Counted from the first letter of the stretch, positions 50,436 through 60,479 are shown. The stretch: 64,000 nt of DNA from Conyzicola lurida (GCF_014204935.1 NZ_JACHMJ010000001.1:1054001-1118000); one strand, 5' to 3'. Notes: a model not told the origin generated them from the sequence alone. Program-made: numbers and translations.

Positions 50436-50441
50436 TACAGT
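50436..50441 (+). promoter_or_regulatory. -10 box of the Stealth gene (leaderless)
   Basis: TACAGT, six bases before ATG 50448. Confidence 0.5.
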
Positions 50442-50447
50442 AGCCCG

Positions 50448-52025
50448 ATGAGCAAACTCAGTGGGGGAGAAGTAGCGCCGGTGCCGTCGTCCTGGCCGCG
50501 CACACTGTCGCGCAGCGATGTCGTCCTGCACAAGGGACAGCTGACGCTCGTGAACTCCCAACTGACGCCGACCGAGTCGATGGTCGAAGACCTCCTCTTC
50601 GTGCGCCGCGTGCTCGACGACGCCGGGCTCGAGTACCTGCTCGTGCGCGGCAACGACGAGCGCCCCGTGCTCGCTGTCGACTGGAAGCAGCGTGCCGTCC
50701 TGCAGGAGGCACTGGCCACCGCGATGGCGACGGAGCCCTTCTACTCCAAGACGATCGATCCGCACGCGGGTCCCGCCCTGTTCATCGCCGACGGCCGCCT
50801 CTCCTCCGACGAGAAGGCGCGCGTCTTCCGGCTCTTCCGCCCGCGCGTCGAGCCGGTCGGCCGCCTCCGCTACGGAGCCTCCACCGGAGTGCAGCTCGAG
50901 CTCTGGTCGTTCACCGAGGACGAGATCATCGCTCCGGTGGAGAACTCGCTCACCCGCCGCACGATCCCGCGTCACGAGCTGGTCGAGTCGACCGTCGAGC
51001 GCTACGGCATGAGCTGGCGCACGGCCGAGCCGATGTTCGACCGTCTCGCCTCCGACATCACGTTCGACATCGACATCGTCTTCTCCTGGGTCGACGGCAC
51101 CGACCTGGAATTCCAGCGGGCCCGCGCGCGTCGTATGCAGAGCTACGTGGTGGGCGAGGGCGACGACCACGAGGCACGCTTCCGCCAGATCGACGAACTG
51201 CGCTACGCACTGCGCAGCGTCTACGTCTTCGCGCCGTGGATCCGCCGCATCTTCATCGCGACCGACTCTCCGACCCCGCACTGGCTCGCCGACCACCCCA
51301 AGGTGACCGTCGTGCGCAGCGAAGAATTCTTCTCCGACCCCTCCGTGCTGCCGACCCACAACTCGCAGGCGGTGGAGAGCCAGCTGCACAACATCCCGGG
51401 GCTCGCCGAGCACTTCCTCTACTCCAACGACGACATGTTCTTCGGCCGCCCGGTCACCCCCGACATGTTCTTCTCGCCCGGCGGCATCACGCGCTTCATC
51501 GAGGCGGAGACCCGCATCGGCCTCGGCGGCAGCACCCCCGAGCGCAGCGGATTCGAGAACGCCGCCCGTGTCAACCGCAACGTGCTGCTCGAGCGCTTCG
51601 GCGTCACCATCACCCGCCACCTCGAGCACGCCGCGACCCCGCTGCGCAAGAGCGTGCTGGCCGAGCTCGAGCGCGAGTTCCCCGAGGAATTCACCCGCAC
51701 GGCGGCCAACGCCTTCCGCAACCGCGAGGACATCTCGGTCACCAACTCGCTCTACCACTACTACGCGCTCGTCACCGGCCGCGCGGTCGCCCAGACCGAC
51801 GCCAGGGTCAAGTACGTCGACACCACGACGCGCGCCGGACTCAAGGTCATGGACGGCCTTCTGAAGAAGCGCTCGTACGACATGTTCTGCCTCAATGACG
51901 GCAGCTTCCCCGAGGTCGACGGCGAGACGCGCACCGTCGCGGTGAAGAGTTTCCTCAACCGCTACTTCGCGATCGTCGCCCCGTGGGAGAAGCCCGAGCG
52001 CGTCGTCGGCGAACAGGCGGGCTGA
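50448..52025 (+). CDS. Stealth-family sugar-phosphate transferase
   Basis: A 525-residue protein of the Stealth family, which makes phosphodiester-linked surface polysaccharides by transferring hexose-1-phosphate. Conserved regions: CR1 'DIDIVFSWVDGTDLEFQRAR' near 206, CR2 'RQIDELRYALRSVYVFAPWI' near 248, CR3 'HFLYSNDDMFFGRPV' near 324, and a CR4-like C-terminus. An N-terminal 200-residue region precedes the catalytic part. It stands alone, with no other glycan genes in the window, so it could modify a wall polymer encoded elsewhere. Confidence 0.88.
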   Translation: MSKLSGGEVAPVPSSWPRTLSRSDVVLHKGQLTLVNSQLTPTESMVEDLLFVRRVLDDAGLEYLLVRGNDERPVLAVDWKQRAVLQEALATAMATEPFYSKTIDPHAGPALFIADGRLSSDEKARVFRLFRPRVEPVGRLRYGASTGVQLELWSFTEDEIIAPVENSLTRRTIPRHELVESTVERYGMSWRTAEPMFDRLASDITFDIDIVFSWVDGTDLEFQRARARRMQSYVVGEGDDHEARFRQIDELRYALRSVYVFAPWIRRIFIATDSPTPHWLADHPKVTVVRSEEFFSDPSVLPTHNSQAVESQLHNIPGLAEHFLYSNDDMFFGRPVTPDMFFSPGGITRFIEAETRIGLGGSTPERSGFENAARVNRNVLLERFGVTITRHLEHAATPLRKSVLAELEREFPEEFTRTAANAFRNREDISVTNSLYHYYALVTGRAVAQTDARVKYVDTTTRAGLKVMDGLLKKRSYDMFCLNDGSFPEVDGETRTVAVKSFLNRYFAIVAPWEKPERVVGEQAG

Positions 52026-52048
52026 CCCGCCCGTCCGGCCTCGCCGGT

Positions 52049-53047
52049 CTAGCCGACGCGTTCCTGACGGACGCTTTCCTGACCGGCGGTGACCGCGCGG
52101 ATGATGTCGATCGGCACCGTCAGCAGGGTGTCTTCCTCGACGGCCGTCGCGGTGGACGGCGCGATGCGCACGCCCTCGCGCCGCAGGATCGCCGCGGTCT
52201 CCTCGGCGGAGACGTAGCTGACCTCGGCGTACGTGCCGAGCGGCACGACCGAGTGCAGCACGGTGTCGCGGTAGACGTGCACGAGGTTGAACGCCTGGGC
52301 ACCGTCGCGGGCTTTGGTGCCGCCGACCGGCACGTTGAGGTCCTGCGTGTAGCAGGTGGCCGAGGCGACGGAGACGGGGATGCCCGCGAATGTCGCGGTC
52401 GACGAGTAGTGCAGGTGTCCGGCGATGATGCTGCGCACGTCGGAGCCCTGCAGCACCTCGGCGAGGCCGGCCTGGTCGCGCAGCTCCACCATCACGGCGA
52501 GGTCGAGCACGCTCGGGACCGGCGGGTGGTGCATGGCGAGGATCGTACCGTGCAGCGACGGCACGCTGAGTTCCTCGGCGAGCCAGTCGAGCTGGGCGTC
52601 GCTGATCTCGCCGTGGTGGTGGCCCGGCACGGTCGAGTCGAGGGAGATGATGCGCAGGCCGTTGACGTTGTAGACGCGGTCGATCGGTGCGGCCTTCTGG
52701 TCGGGGCCGAGGTGGGTCTGGCCGAGCAGCCCCTCGCGGAAGTTGCCGCGGTCGTCGTGGTTGCCCATGACCCAGACGACCTGCGCGTCGAGCCGTGCCG
52801 CTGCCGGTTCGACGATCGCCTTGAGCTGCTCGTACGCGGCGGGATCGCCCTTGTCGGCGAGATCGCCGGTGATGACGATGGCCTCGGGGCGTCCGCCCGA
52901 TGCCTCCAGCTCGTCGAACAGCTGGCGCAGATTGCGCTCGCTCTCGACCGTGGATCCGTAGAGGGGGCCTTCAGCGACGAAGTGCGTGTCGCTCAGGTGG
53001 AGAATGAAGTGGTCCGGCCGAGAGTACTCCGCCGTTCTGGGGCTCAT
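52049..53047 (-). CDS. metallophosphoesterase, CpdA-like
   Basis: A 332-residue calcineurin-like phosphoesterase. Metal and catalytic motifs in order: 'LSDTHF' near 18, 'GDLADKG' near 60, 'GNHDDRG' near 95, 'HHPP' near 173, 'GHLHY' near 212. This matches class III cyclic nucleotide phosphodiesterases (CpdA/Rv0805 type), with a C-terminal extension of about 90 residues. ATG 53047 begins next to the fold; the longer frame adds 20 residues without support. A minus-strand TATAGT at 53120-53125 may be its -10 box. Confidence 0.87.
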   Translation of the reverse strand: MSPRTAEYSRPDHFILHLSDTHFVAEGPLYGSTVESERNLRQLFDELEASGGRPEAIVITGDLADKGDPAAYEQLKAIVEPAAARLDAQVVWVMGNHDDRGNFREGLLGQTHLGPDQKAAPIDRVYNVNGLRIISLDSTVPGHHHGEISDAQLDWLAEELSVPSLHGTILAMHHPPVPSVLDLAVMVELRDQAGLAEVLQGSDVRSIIAGHLHYSSTATFAGIPVSVASATCYTQDLNVPVGGTKARDGAQAFNLVHVYRDTVLHSVVPLGTYAEVSYVSAEETAAILRREGVRIAPSTATAVEEDTLLTVPIDIIRAVTAGQESVRQERVG

Positions 53048-53198
53048 AAATCCATTCCACCAGACTTTGGCTGGACGGTGGGTAAACGCCCCCTTGCGAG
53101 TCGGCAAATTTCGTAAAAAACTATAACTTCGCGCTTTCTTGCACCCCGGTAGGCGTGGCCGGGGTACAGGGCCGGGATTTCTCCGGTGGGCGCTCGGC

Positions 53199-53204
53199 TA
53201 GAAT
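53199..53204 (+). promoter_or_regulatory. -10 box of the small membrane protein gene
   Basis: TAGAAT, nine bases before ATG 53214, so the message begins at or just before the start codon. Confidence 0.5.
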
Positions 53205-53213
53205 CGGTGATCG

Positions 53214-53564
53214 ATGAGCGCCACGTACCCCACACCCCAGTTCCGGCGCACGGCGCTCGCTCCCGGCATCCTCGGAGCCATCGTCCTACTCGCGGGAATC
53301 GGGCTCCTCGGCTCCGACGGCCACACGGTGATCCTGTTCGCCGTCGCCATCCTCGCGCTCATCATGTGCGTGTTCGCCTGGCAGGCGAAGCAGTGGTGGT
53401 GGATCATCGGCTTCGCGCCGATCGCCGTTGTCTGGAACCCGATCTACCCGCTCGGCCTCGAGGGCGACATCTGGCTCGGCGCCCAGTACGTGGCCGCGCT
53501 GGTCTTCATCGCCGCCGGCATCCTCATCAAAATCCGCAACCCCGAGGACCGTAACCGCCGCTGA
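53214..53564 (+). CDS. small membrane protein, possibly DUF6804
   Basis: A 116-residue protein with four short helices (about 17-33, 39-54, 60-76, 86-103) and 'PIAVVWNPIYPL' between the last two. It resembles the DUF6804 group of small membrane proteins, with limited confidence. Function unknown. It lies between a phosphoesterase on the other strand and a helicase. Confidence 0.75.
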   Translation: MSATYPTPQFRRTALAPGILGAIVLLAGIGLLGSDGHTVILFAVAILALIMCVFAWQAKQWWWIIGFAPIAVVWNPIYPLGLEGDIWLGAQYVAALVFIAAGILIKIRNPEDRNRR

Positions 53565-53765
53565 TACACGGGTTTGCCTCGTAATCGCATAGAATAGGGC
53601 CAACGCCACTTCAGCCCACCAGCCGCATCGCGACTGGGTCTGGACCACTGGATCGGCGCCGTTAGTCGCCAGACGAACATGGACCACCATGGACGCGGGG
53701 CAATACCGTCCCACGACCTTTCTGTACCCGCACCGGCAACGACCCGCTGGAGCACGAGGAGAACA

Positions 53766-55913
53766 ATGGCCGAACAGGGCCAGCGCCAGAGACGCCACAC
53801 CGGTGGCGGTCAGTCCGGCGGAGCAGCGACACAACGTCGATCGACCCAGCAGCGCCGCTCCCGTGGTGGCGACGACGCGGGAGTCATCCCGGTCCTCGCC
53901 CGCGCGGCCCGCGAGGTCGAGACTGCCGTGCAGAAGGGCCCGCTCAAGCCGGCCAACCGCGCCCGGTTCCAGGTCGCGGCCCTGCTGCTGCGTGAGGAGC
54001 GCGCGCGGGTCAAGAAGGACCCGACGCTCACCGAGGCCGAGCGCTCGAACGAACAGAAGCGACTCGACGGCCTGGCCGGCATCCTCGCCAAGACCGCCGC
54101 CCGCGACACCAGCCTCATCGCGATGCTCGCCGAGGACGCCCCGGTCACCGCCGCCGCCAAGGCGCTGCGTCGCGACCTCCTGCTCGCCGCCGGTGTCGAA
54201 CTCAGCCCCGACGAGCTCATCATCACGACCGAGCCGAAGCCCGTCGACAAGACCATCGAGAAGCAGGTCGTGCCGCAGTCGGTGCGCCAGATGCAGATGT
54301 CGAATCCGTTCCTCGCTCCCGACTTCAGCGCGCTGCAGCCGAAGCCCGTGCAGGTCAACCGCCTCGGCAACTGGGAGCTCATCGAGCCCCTGTTCCGCGC
54401 GTTCGAGTACGGAGCCGGCGGGGGAGCGGCCAGTATGGATCTCCCCGAGGCCCAGAGCCTCACCACCCCCGGCGGTACCGAGCTGATGCGCCACCAGGCG
54501 CGATTCGTCGAAGAGGTCAAGCGCGGCCACCGCACGTTCCTGCTCGCCGACGAGCCGGGACTCGGCAAAACCGCGCAGGCCCTGCTCGCGGCATCCGTCT
54601 CGCACTCCTACCCCCTGCTCGTGGTCGTGCCGAACGTGGTCAAGACCAACTGGGCGCGCGAGGTGGAACTCTGGACGCCGGGACGCACCGCCACGGTCGT
54701 GCACGGCGACGGCAAAGACGTCGACGCCTTCAGCGACGTCGTCATCGTCAACTACGAGGTACTCGACCGCCACGTCGGCTGGCTCTCCCGCTTCGGTTTC
54801 AAGGGCATGGTCGTCGACGAGGCGCACTTCATCAAGAACATGAAGAGCGAGCGCAGCAAGAACGTGCTGTCGCTCAGCCGGAGCATCCGCGCCGCCCAGC
54901 CGCGCGCCCTGATGATCGCGCTCACCGGTACGCCGCTGATCAACGACATCGACGACTTCCGCGCCATCTGGCAGTTCCTCGGTTGGATCGACGACAAGAA
55001 GCCGCTCTCGCCGCTCATGGACAAACTCGAAGACACCGGCCTCACCCCGGCCGACTTCGGCTTCTTCGCCGAGGCCCGCCAGGCCGTCGTCGACATGGGC
55101 ATCGTGCGTCGCAAGAAGGTGGATGTCGCGGCCGACATCCCCGCACGCCGGGTGGCAGACATCCCGGTCGAACTCGACGACGACCTCGGACGGACCATCC
55201 GTGCCGCCGAAGCCGCGCTCACGGCCCGCCTGATGGCGACCTACCGCCGCGTGCGCGCGCTCAAGCCCGACGCCGACGTGGAAGACCTGATCCGCGTGGT
55301 CGCCCACGCCGAGCTCGACGAGTCGAAGGGCGCCAAGACCGGCGACAACGTATTCACCATGGTCCGCAAGATCGGGCAGGCCAAGGCCGGGCTCGCCGCG
55401 GACTACACCGCGCAGCTCGCCCGCAACGTGGGCAAGGTCGTCTTCTTCGCCAAACACATCGACGTGATGGATGCCGCGGAGGCACACTTCGCCAAGGCGG
55501 GGCTCACCAGCGTCTCGATCCGCGGAGACCAGTCGCCGAAGGCCCGTCAGGCCGCGATCGACGCGTTCGCGAGCGACCCCGAGGTCTCCGTCGTGGTGGC
55601 CTCGCTGACCGCCGCCGGCGTGGGGCTCAACCTGCAGGCCGCGTCCAACGTCGTGCTCGCCGAGCTCAGCTGGACCAGCGCCGAGCAGACGCAGGCGATC
55701 GACCGCGTGCACCGCATCGGCCAGGCGCTGCCCGTGACCGCGTGGCGCATAATCGCCGCCCACACGATCGACGCGCGCATCGCCGAGCTCATCGACAGCA
55801 AGGCCGGTCTCGCCGCCCGCGCTCTCGACGGTTCCGACGAGGAGATCACCGCCGAGTCGAACATCCAGCTGCAGGCTCTGATGAGCCTGCTGCGCGACGC
55901 GCTCGACGACTGA
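53766..55913 (+). CDS. SNF2-type DEAD/DEAH helicase
   Basis: A 715-residue SF2 protein of the SNF2 group. After a basic, Gln/Gly-rich N-terminus and a helical region, the ATPase core starts near 230 ('RHQARFVEEVKRG'). Motif I 'DEPGLGKTAQ', motif II 'VDEAHFIKN', motif III 'LTGTPLIND', motif V 'ASLTAAGVGLNLQ', motif VI 'QAIDRVHRIGQ'. Such proteins translocate on duplex DNA and move bound proteins. The ATG at 53766 follows GAGGAGAAC; an in-frame start at 53679 lacks a site. The 200 bases upstream hold no gene but include a repeated ATGGACCACC-like string. Confidence 0.9.
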   Translation: MAEQGQRQRRHTGGGQSGGAATQRRSTQQRRSRGGDDAGVIPVLARAAREVETAVQKGPLKPANRARFQVAALLLREERARVKKDPTLTEAERSNEQKRLDGLAGILAKTAARDTSLIAMLAEDAPVTAAAKALRRDLLLAAGVELSPDELIITTEPKPVDKTIEKQVVPQSVRQMQMSNPFLAPDFSALQPKPVQVNRLGNWELIEPLFRAFEYGAGGGAASMDLPEAQSLTTPGGTELMRHQARFVEEVKRGHRTFLLADEPGLGKTAQALLAASVSHSYPLLVVVPNVVKTNWAREVELWTPGRTATVVHGDGKDVDAFSDVVIVNYEVLDRHVGWLSRFGFKGMVVDEAHFIKNMKSERSKNVLSLSRSIRAAQPRALMIALTGTPLINDIDDFRAIWQFLGWIDDKKPLSPLMDKLEDTGLTPADFGFFAEARQAVVDMGIVRRKKVDVAADIPARRVADIPVELDDDLGRTIRAAEAALTARLMATYRRVRALKPDADVEDLIRVVAHAELDESKGAKTGDNVFTMVRKIGQAKAGLAADYTAQLARNVGKVVFFAKHIDVMDAAEAHFAKAGLTSVSIRGDQSPKARQAAIDAFASDPEVSVVVASLTAAGVGLNLQAASNVVLAELSWTSAEQTQAIDRVHRIGQALPVTAWRIIAAHTIDARIAELIDSKAGLAARALDGSDEEITAESNIQLQALMSLLRDALDD

Positions 55914-55963
55914 GCCGCGTACTCACACGGCTGACCCGCCCGTGAGGCGGCGGCGGGGAGGCG

Positions 55964-57313
55964 CTACGCGAACAGCGTCGCGATGCGCTCCGCCATCGGC
56001 GTGACGTAGTACGCGGCGACCGCCGCGGCCGCGACGACGGCGAAGACGAGCAGCGGCGCCCAGCTGGCGCCGGCCCTGCCCGTCTGCCCCGTCGTGCGCA
56101 CGGCGCGCGCGAACAGGTAGACGGCCGGCGTGAAGACGATCCAGAACGGCGACGCGGTGACCGTGTGGCCGCTCTGCGTCAGCTGCCGGCGGTCGGCGAA
56201 GGCCAGGGCGATCGCCGCGATGACGAGCACGAATGCCGTGCCGCCCTGCGAGAACGGCGTGTAGAACTCGGGCAGGTAGGTCGCGATGCCGAACTCCACG
56301 CCGACGAACACGGCCGGCAGCAGCGAGAACAGCCACGCGGCGGCGGTGGAGACGGTCGTGGGCGGAGCCAGGGTGCCCGTGCGGATCGTGGGCGTCATGC
56401 CGAACGGGTGATACTGGTCGACGACCGGGGTGGCGAGCGCCTGTGCCGCGGCAGCGGCCTGGGCGGCGCGTTGGACCGCCGCTTGCTTGACGCGCTCGGC
56501 CCGCTCGATGAGCAGCGCCTCTTCGGCGCGCGCCGCGATGCGGGCGGCGTCGATGCGGGCGGCTTCGGCCCGGACGGCCTCCGCGCGCTCGGCCTCGGCG
56601 CGTTCGGCGTCCAGGCGCACCGTCTCGAGGCGCTGTGCTTCGAGTTCCGCCGCGCCGAGTTCTGCCCGGCGCAGCGACTCGGCGCGCTCGCGTTCGGACC
56701 GCTCGACGTCGGCGCGCTCGCGCTCCGCGAAGGTGTTGGCGCTCACGGGTGCCGCGGCGGGCACCGGAGCGAAGGTCTGTGCGAACGTGTGCACCGGGGC
56801 CTCGGTGACCGGGGCCGGAGCGATGGTGGACACCACGCTCGAGTCGATGACCCCGGCCGGGTCCTCGGTCATCTGCGGGTGTGTCGGTGCGTCATCCGTC
56901 GTCGGGTCTGCCGCCGTCGCGAACTGCTGCGCGGCGAACGACGACTGCGGCTGCTGGGTCGCGGTGACCTCGGGACCCATCGAGTACGCGGGCGCCTCTC
57001 CGGCGAACTGCCGCTGGATTTCCGAGACGGCTGCGGCGTCGCGCAACTGGCGGCGGGTCGGCAGGGAGGTGTCGGGCACCGCGTCGCCGACGATGGCCCG
57101 GCGCACGGTGGGCGCCGACGGCGAGGGCGCGCGGGAAACGGTGGGCCCGGGCAGGTTGGCGTAGCCGGGAGTGACCGGCGGCGGGGTCTCGAGCGCGTGG
57201 GTCCAGGCGTTCCCGTCCCACCAGCGGCGCTGCGTCGACCCGCGCGGGTCGGGGTACCAGCCGGCGGGGATGGCCGTGGGCCGGGGCGGTTGGGCGAGCG
57301 GGTTCTCGGTCAT
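55964..57313 (-). CDS. DUF2510 membrane protein with long coiled coil
   Basis: A 449-residue protein. N-terminal DUF2510 module 'PAGWYPDPRGSTQRRWWDGN' (16-35), a variable region, then a coiled coil rich in Glu/Ala/Arg (about 195-300, repeated 'AERAEAERAEAVRAEAARID'), and four helices in the last 130 residues. DUF2510 often sits on the N-terminal side of actinobacterial membrane proteins; its role is unknown. It is a paralogue in layout of the next upstream gene and ends 50 bases from the convergent helicase gene. Confidence 0.83.
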   Translation of the reverse strand: MTENPLAQPPRPTAIPAGWYPDPRGSTQRRWWDGNAWTHALETPPPVTPGYANLPGPTVSRAPSPSAPTVRRAIVGDAVPDTSLPTRRQLRDAAAVSEIQRQFAGEAPAYSMGPEVTATQQPQSSFAAQQFATAADPTTDDAPTHPQMTEDPAGVIDSSVVSTIAPAPVTEAPVHTFAQTFAPVPAAAPVSANTFAERERADVERSERERAESLRRAELGAAELEAQRLETVRLDAERAEAERAEAVRAEAARIDAARIAARAEEALLIERAERVKQAAVQRAAQAAAAAQALATPVVDQYHPFGMTPTIRTGTLAPPTTVSTAAAWLFSLLPAVFVGVEFGIATYLPEFYTPFSQGGTAFVLVIAAIALAFADRRQLTQSGHTVTASPFWIVFTPAVYLFARAVRTTGQTGRAGASWAPLLVFAVVAAAAVAAYYVTPMAERIATLFA

Positions 57314-57375
57314 GTCGGGTTCACAACACTTTCAGGTTTCGGGTTCCTCGAAAGGCGCTAGGGAGTGCGGTGTGC

Positions 57376-57411
57376 ACAATGGCGCACGGGCCGAAGCCCG
57401 CGCGCCATTGT
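57376..57411 (-). terminator. stem-loop between the two DUF2510 genes
   Basis: ACAATGGCGC (57376-57385) pairs with GCGCCATTGT (57402-57411); after an A/C mismatch CGGGC pairs with GCCCG around loop CGAA. It lies just past the stop of the upstream DUF2510 gene, without a clear T-run on that strand. Confidence 0.65.
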
Positions 57412-57436
57412 CATATCCATCGTGGTGGCTGTCCGG

Positions 57437-58675
57437 TTACCGGTCGATGCCCCAGACACCCCAGTCGAGTACCTGCCAGGCGATCCAACCGTTGGACCGC
57501 TCGAGGCTCACTGAGATGTCGGAATTCTTGCCGCTGGCGCTGACGGCCTGGCAGACCGTCTGCTCGCCGAACAGCACCGGGGGTGCGACGGGGCAGGTGA
57601 CGCTCATCGATGCGCCGCTGATGAGCAGCGCGTCGCTCTCGACGGACGCCTCCAGCTGCGACACGAAGATGTTCGGCAGGATCGCGATGATGAGGCCGGG
57701 GATGGCCACGACCGAGACCAGGTGCAGGGTGCCGAGACCGAACCAGACGAGCACGGGCGCGATGCCGTGGCCTGACTCGCGGATGACGTTGCGGGCGCGG
57801 GCCAGCAGATAGATCGGGGCCGATAGGAAGGCCCATGCCCAGTGCGCGGGACGCTCGATGCCGCGGGCACGGAGCATGCGCGAGTCGGCGAAAGCGAGCC
57901 CGATCACGATGAAGTACGGCACGACGAGGATCGCTGCGAAGACGACGACGTTGCTGCCCATGCCGAGGGCGGTGAGCAGGAGGAGGCTCAGGACCAGCTG
58001 GAACAGGGGGATCATCGCGATGATCCAGGAGGGTGCGGTGCTGACCATCGGTCCGCCGTCGCGCATGGCCGACTCCGTCGGCACGTTGAGCGTGGATCGG
58101 CGGCCGCTGGGGCGGCCCTCGGTGCGCCTGGCCTCGGCACGGGTGCCGAAGATCGAGTCGATCGACTCGTCGGCGGCGGTTCCGCCGGCGGGAGCGTTGT
58201 CGAAGAGGGAGTCGAAGGAGGGCGTCGGCCTCAGCGGTTCGCCGTAGCCGGCGGGGTTCGCATAGCCCGTCTGCGTCGAGTGGTCGCCCTGTGCGGCGTA
58301 CTCGGTGCGGGGCGTCTCGGTGAAGGACGTCTGCTGCGGCTCGTACGGGTCGTGGGCCTCGTCGCGGGGAGCAGGGGTGTCGTTGATCTTCGTAAAGGCG
58401 CGGGGAGGCTCGAGTTCGCGGAGGGTCGCAGCGGTGGGCTTGACCGGCTCGGCGGGCTTGCGCTCGTCGCGCTGGCGCTCACGCTCGCGTTCTTCGCGAC
58501 GCGTGGGGAGTTCGTCGTCGGCCCAGGCGAACTTGGTGTCCTGCATAACCATCGGCTGGCGGGCGGCAGAGGTCTGCTCCGTCCACGCGTGGTTGTTCCA
58601 CCATCGCAGCTGGGGCAGACCGAGCGGGTCTGGGTACCAGCCCGCGGGCGCCCCGAACAGATCGTCTTGTGACAC
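57437..58675 (-). CDS. DUF2510 membrane protein (second copy)
   Basis: A 412-residue protein. DUF2510 'PAGWYPDPLGLPQLRWWNNH' (10-29), a charged low-complexity region (to about 210), four helices (about 220-330), and a small outside C-terminal domain with cysteines ('MSVTCPVAPPVLFGEQTVCQ'). GTG 58675 is chosen for its AAGGGGA site; a longer frame to 58753 lacks one. The outer domain is missing from the DUF2510 paralogue, so the two may sense or bind different things. Confidence 0.83.
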   Translation of the reverse strand: MSQDDLFGAPAGWYPDPLGLPQLRWWNNHAWTEQTSAARQPMVMQDTKFAWADDELPTRREERERERQRDERKPAEPVKPTAATLRELEPPRAFTKINDTPAPRDEAHDPYEPQQTSFTETPRTEYAAQGDHSTQTGYANPAGYGEPLRPTPSFDSLFDNAPAGGTAADESIDSIFGTRAEARRTEGRPSGRRSTLNVPTESAMRDGGPMVSTAPSWIIAMIPLFQLVLSLLLLTALGMGSNVVVFAAILVVPYFIVIGLAFADSRMLRARGIERPAHWAWAFLSAPIYLLARARNVIRESGHGIAPVLVWFGLGTLHLVSVVAIPGLIIAILPNIFVSQLEASVESDALLISGASMSVTCPVAPPVLFGEQTVCQAVSASGKNSDISVSLERSNGWIAWQVLDWGVWGIDR

Positions 58676-58873
58676 GTGTGATTTCCCCTTTTCGAAAGCT
58701 ATTCTTCCGACTTCTTCCCGAGTATAGGGAAGCGATAACCACAAGCGCATCATTTCTCACGTTGTCCACGCACCCCCAATGCCGGGGGTGTCCGGCCCGG
58801 AATGCGGGGCGGATCGGGGGCGCCCGCCGCGAATTCGCCGGCGGGACATTTTCGGTATACGCCGCGTTCACCG

Positions 58874-58902
58874 TTGCCGCCCGCCGGGCCGGGGCCTATA
58901 CC
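58874..58902 (+). promoter_or_regulatory. promoter of aspA
   Basis: TTGCCG (58874-58879) and TATACC (58897-58902) are 17 bases apart, a good primary-sigma pattern; transcription would start about 45 bases before the chosen ATG. Confidence 0.5.
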
Positions 58903-58955
58903 CTTGGAGCACAGTCGACGACGACTGACCGATGACAGACCCGTCTGGAGCACCG

Positions 58956-60479
58956 ATGTCACAAGCATCCCCGTCCGCCCGTCCAGTAGGAGAGGCCGGC
59001 ACCCCGGCCACCCGCGTCGAAAGCGACTCCCTCGGGGTGCTCGACATCCCCGACTCCGCCTACTGGGGAATCCACACGGCGCGTGCGCTCGAGAACTTCC
59101 CGATCACCCGCCGGGCCATCTCCAACTACCCCGACCTCATCCGCGCGCTCGCCCGGGTCAAGCAGGCCGCGGCGCGTGCCAACGCCCAGATCGGAGTGCT
59201 CTCGCAGGAGAAGGCGGACATCATCGACCGCGTCTGCGAGGAGATCGTCGGCGGTGCGCTGCACAAGGAGTTCTGCGTCGGCGTCATCCAGGGCGGCGCC
59301 GGGACCAGCACCAACATGAACACCAACGAGGTAATCGCCAACCGCGGCCTCGAGCTCATGGGGTACGAGCGGGGCGACTACCAGCACCTGCACCCGATCG
59401 ACGACGTCAACCGCAGCCAGAGCACCAACGACGTCTACCCGACGGCGATCAAGCTCGCCATGGTCTTCGGCATCCAGCGGCTGCTCGCCGAGCACCGTCT
59501 GCTCACGGCCGCGTTCGCCGCGAAGGGCGTCGAGTTCAACGACATCCTCAAGGTCGGGCGCACCCAGCTGCAGGATGCCGTGCCGATGACACTCGGGCAG
59601 GAGTTCCGCGGGTTCGCGCACACCCTCGCCGAGGACTACGACCGGCTAACCGAGACCATCAAGTGGCTCAACGAGATCAACATGGGCGCGACCGCCATCG
59701 GTACCGGCATCACCGCCGACCCGCGCTACGCCGACGCCGTGCGCGAACACCTCATCGCTGTCACCGGGATCCCGATGGAGACGGCCCCCGACCTCATCGA
59801 GGCGACGAGCGACGCGGGCATCTTCATGACCGTCAGCGGCACCCTCAAGCGCGGCGCGGTCAAACTGTCGAAGATCTGCAACGACCTGCGCCTGCTCAGC
59901 TCGGGACCGCAGGCCGGGATCGGCGAGATCAATCTGCCGCCGCGGCAGGCCGGCTCGTCGATCATGCCGGGCAAGGTGAACCCGGTGATCCCCGAGGTCG
60001 TCAACCAGGTCGCGTTCAGCATCATCGGTGCCGACGCCACCGTGACGGCCGCGGCGGAGGCCGGACAGCTGCAGCTGAACGCGTTCGAACCGGTGATCGC
60101 GCACTCGATCCTGCAGTCGATCTCGTGGCTGACGAAGGCCTGCTACACGCTGCGGGTCAACTGCGTCGACGGCATCACCGCCAACATCGCGCGGCTCGCG
60201 ATGCAGGTGGAGTCGTCGGTCGGCGTGGTCACCGCGCTCACCCCGTACATCGGCTACACGGCGTCGGCGGCGCTCGCGCACACGGCGTTGACCACCAACG
60301 CGTCGATCGCCGAGCTCTGCGTCTCCGCCGGCCTGATGACCGAGGAGGAGGTGCGCCGCGTGCTGTCGCCCGAACGCCTCAGCGGCATGGTGCCGATCAC
60401 GTCGTCGATCGCCGTCGTCGAGCTCGAGCGCGAGGCGCGGCCGACCGAGGAGAGCCCGCTCTCGCCGTCGACCCCCTAG
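58956..60479 (+). CDS. aspA: aspartate ammonia-lyase
   Basis: A 507-residue enzyme of the aspartase/fumarase superfamily, splitting aspartate into fumarate and ammonia. Seen: 'GGAGTSTNMNTNEVIANRGL' near 118, 'HPIDDVNRSQSTNDVYPTA' near 150, and the SS loop 'GSSIMPGKVNPVIPEVVNQV' near 340. The 'SQSTNDVYPTA' and 'KVNPVIPEVVNQ' variants favour aspartase over class II fumarase. ATG 58956 has TGGAG at five bases; the upstream in-frame ATG 58932 has no ribosome site and would add eight residues. It has its own promoter. Confidence 0.93.
   Translation: MSQASPSARPVGEAGTPATRVESDSLGVLDIPDSAYWGIHTARALENFPITRRAISNYPDLIRALARVKQAAARANAQIGVLSQEKADIIDRVCEEIVGGALHKEFCVGVIQGGAGTSTNMNTNEVIANRGLELMGYERGDYQHLHPIDDVNRSQSTNDVYPTAIKLAMVFGIQRLLAEHRLLTAAFAAKGVEFNDILKVGRTQLQDAVPMTLGQEFRGFAHTLAEDYDRLTETIKWLNEINMGATAIGTGITADPRYADAVREHLIAVTGIPMETAPDLIEATSDAGIFMTVSGTLKRGAVKLSKICNDLRLLSSGPQAGIGEINLPPRQAGSSIMPGKVNPVIPEVVNQVAFSIIGADATVTAAAEAGQLQLNAFEPVIAHSILQSISWLTKACYTLRVNCVDGITANIARLAMQVESSVGVVTALTPYIGYTASAALAHTALTTNASIAELCVSAGLMTEEEVRRVLSPERLSGMVPITSSIAVVELEREARPTEESPLSPSTP

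Noticed and set aside
53565-53765. Possible RNA gene upstream of the helicase
   Set aside because: No tRNA-like or known riboswitch folding could be built by eye; it is probably an ordinary leader.
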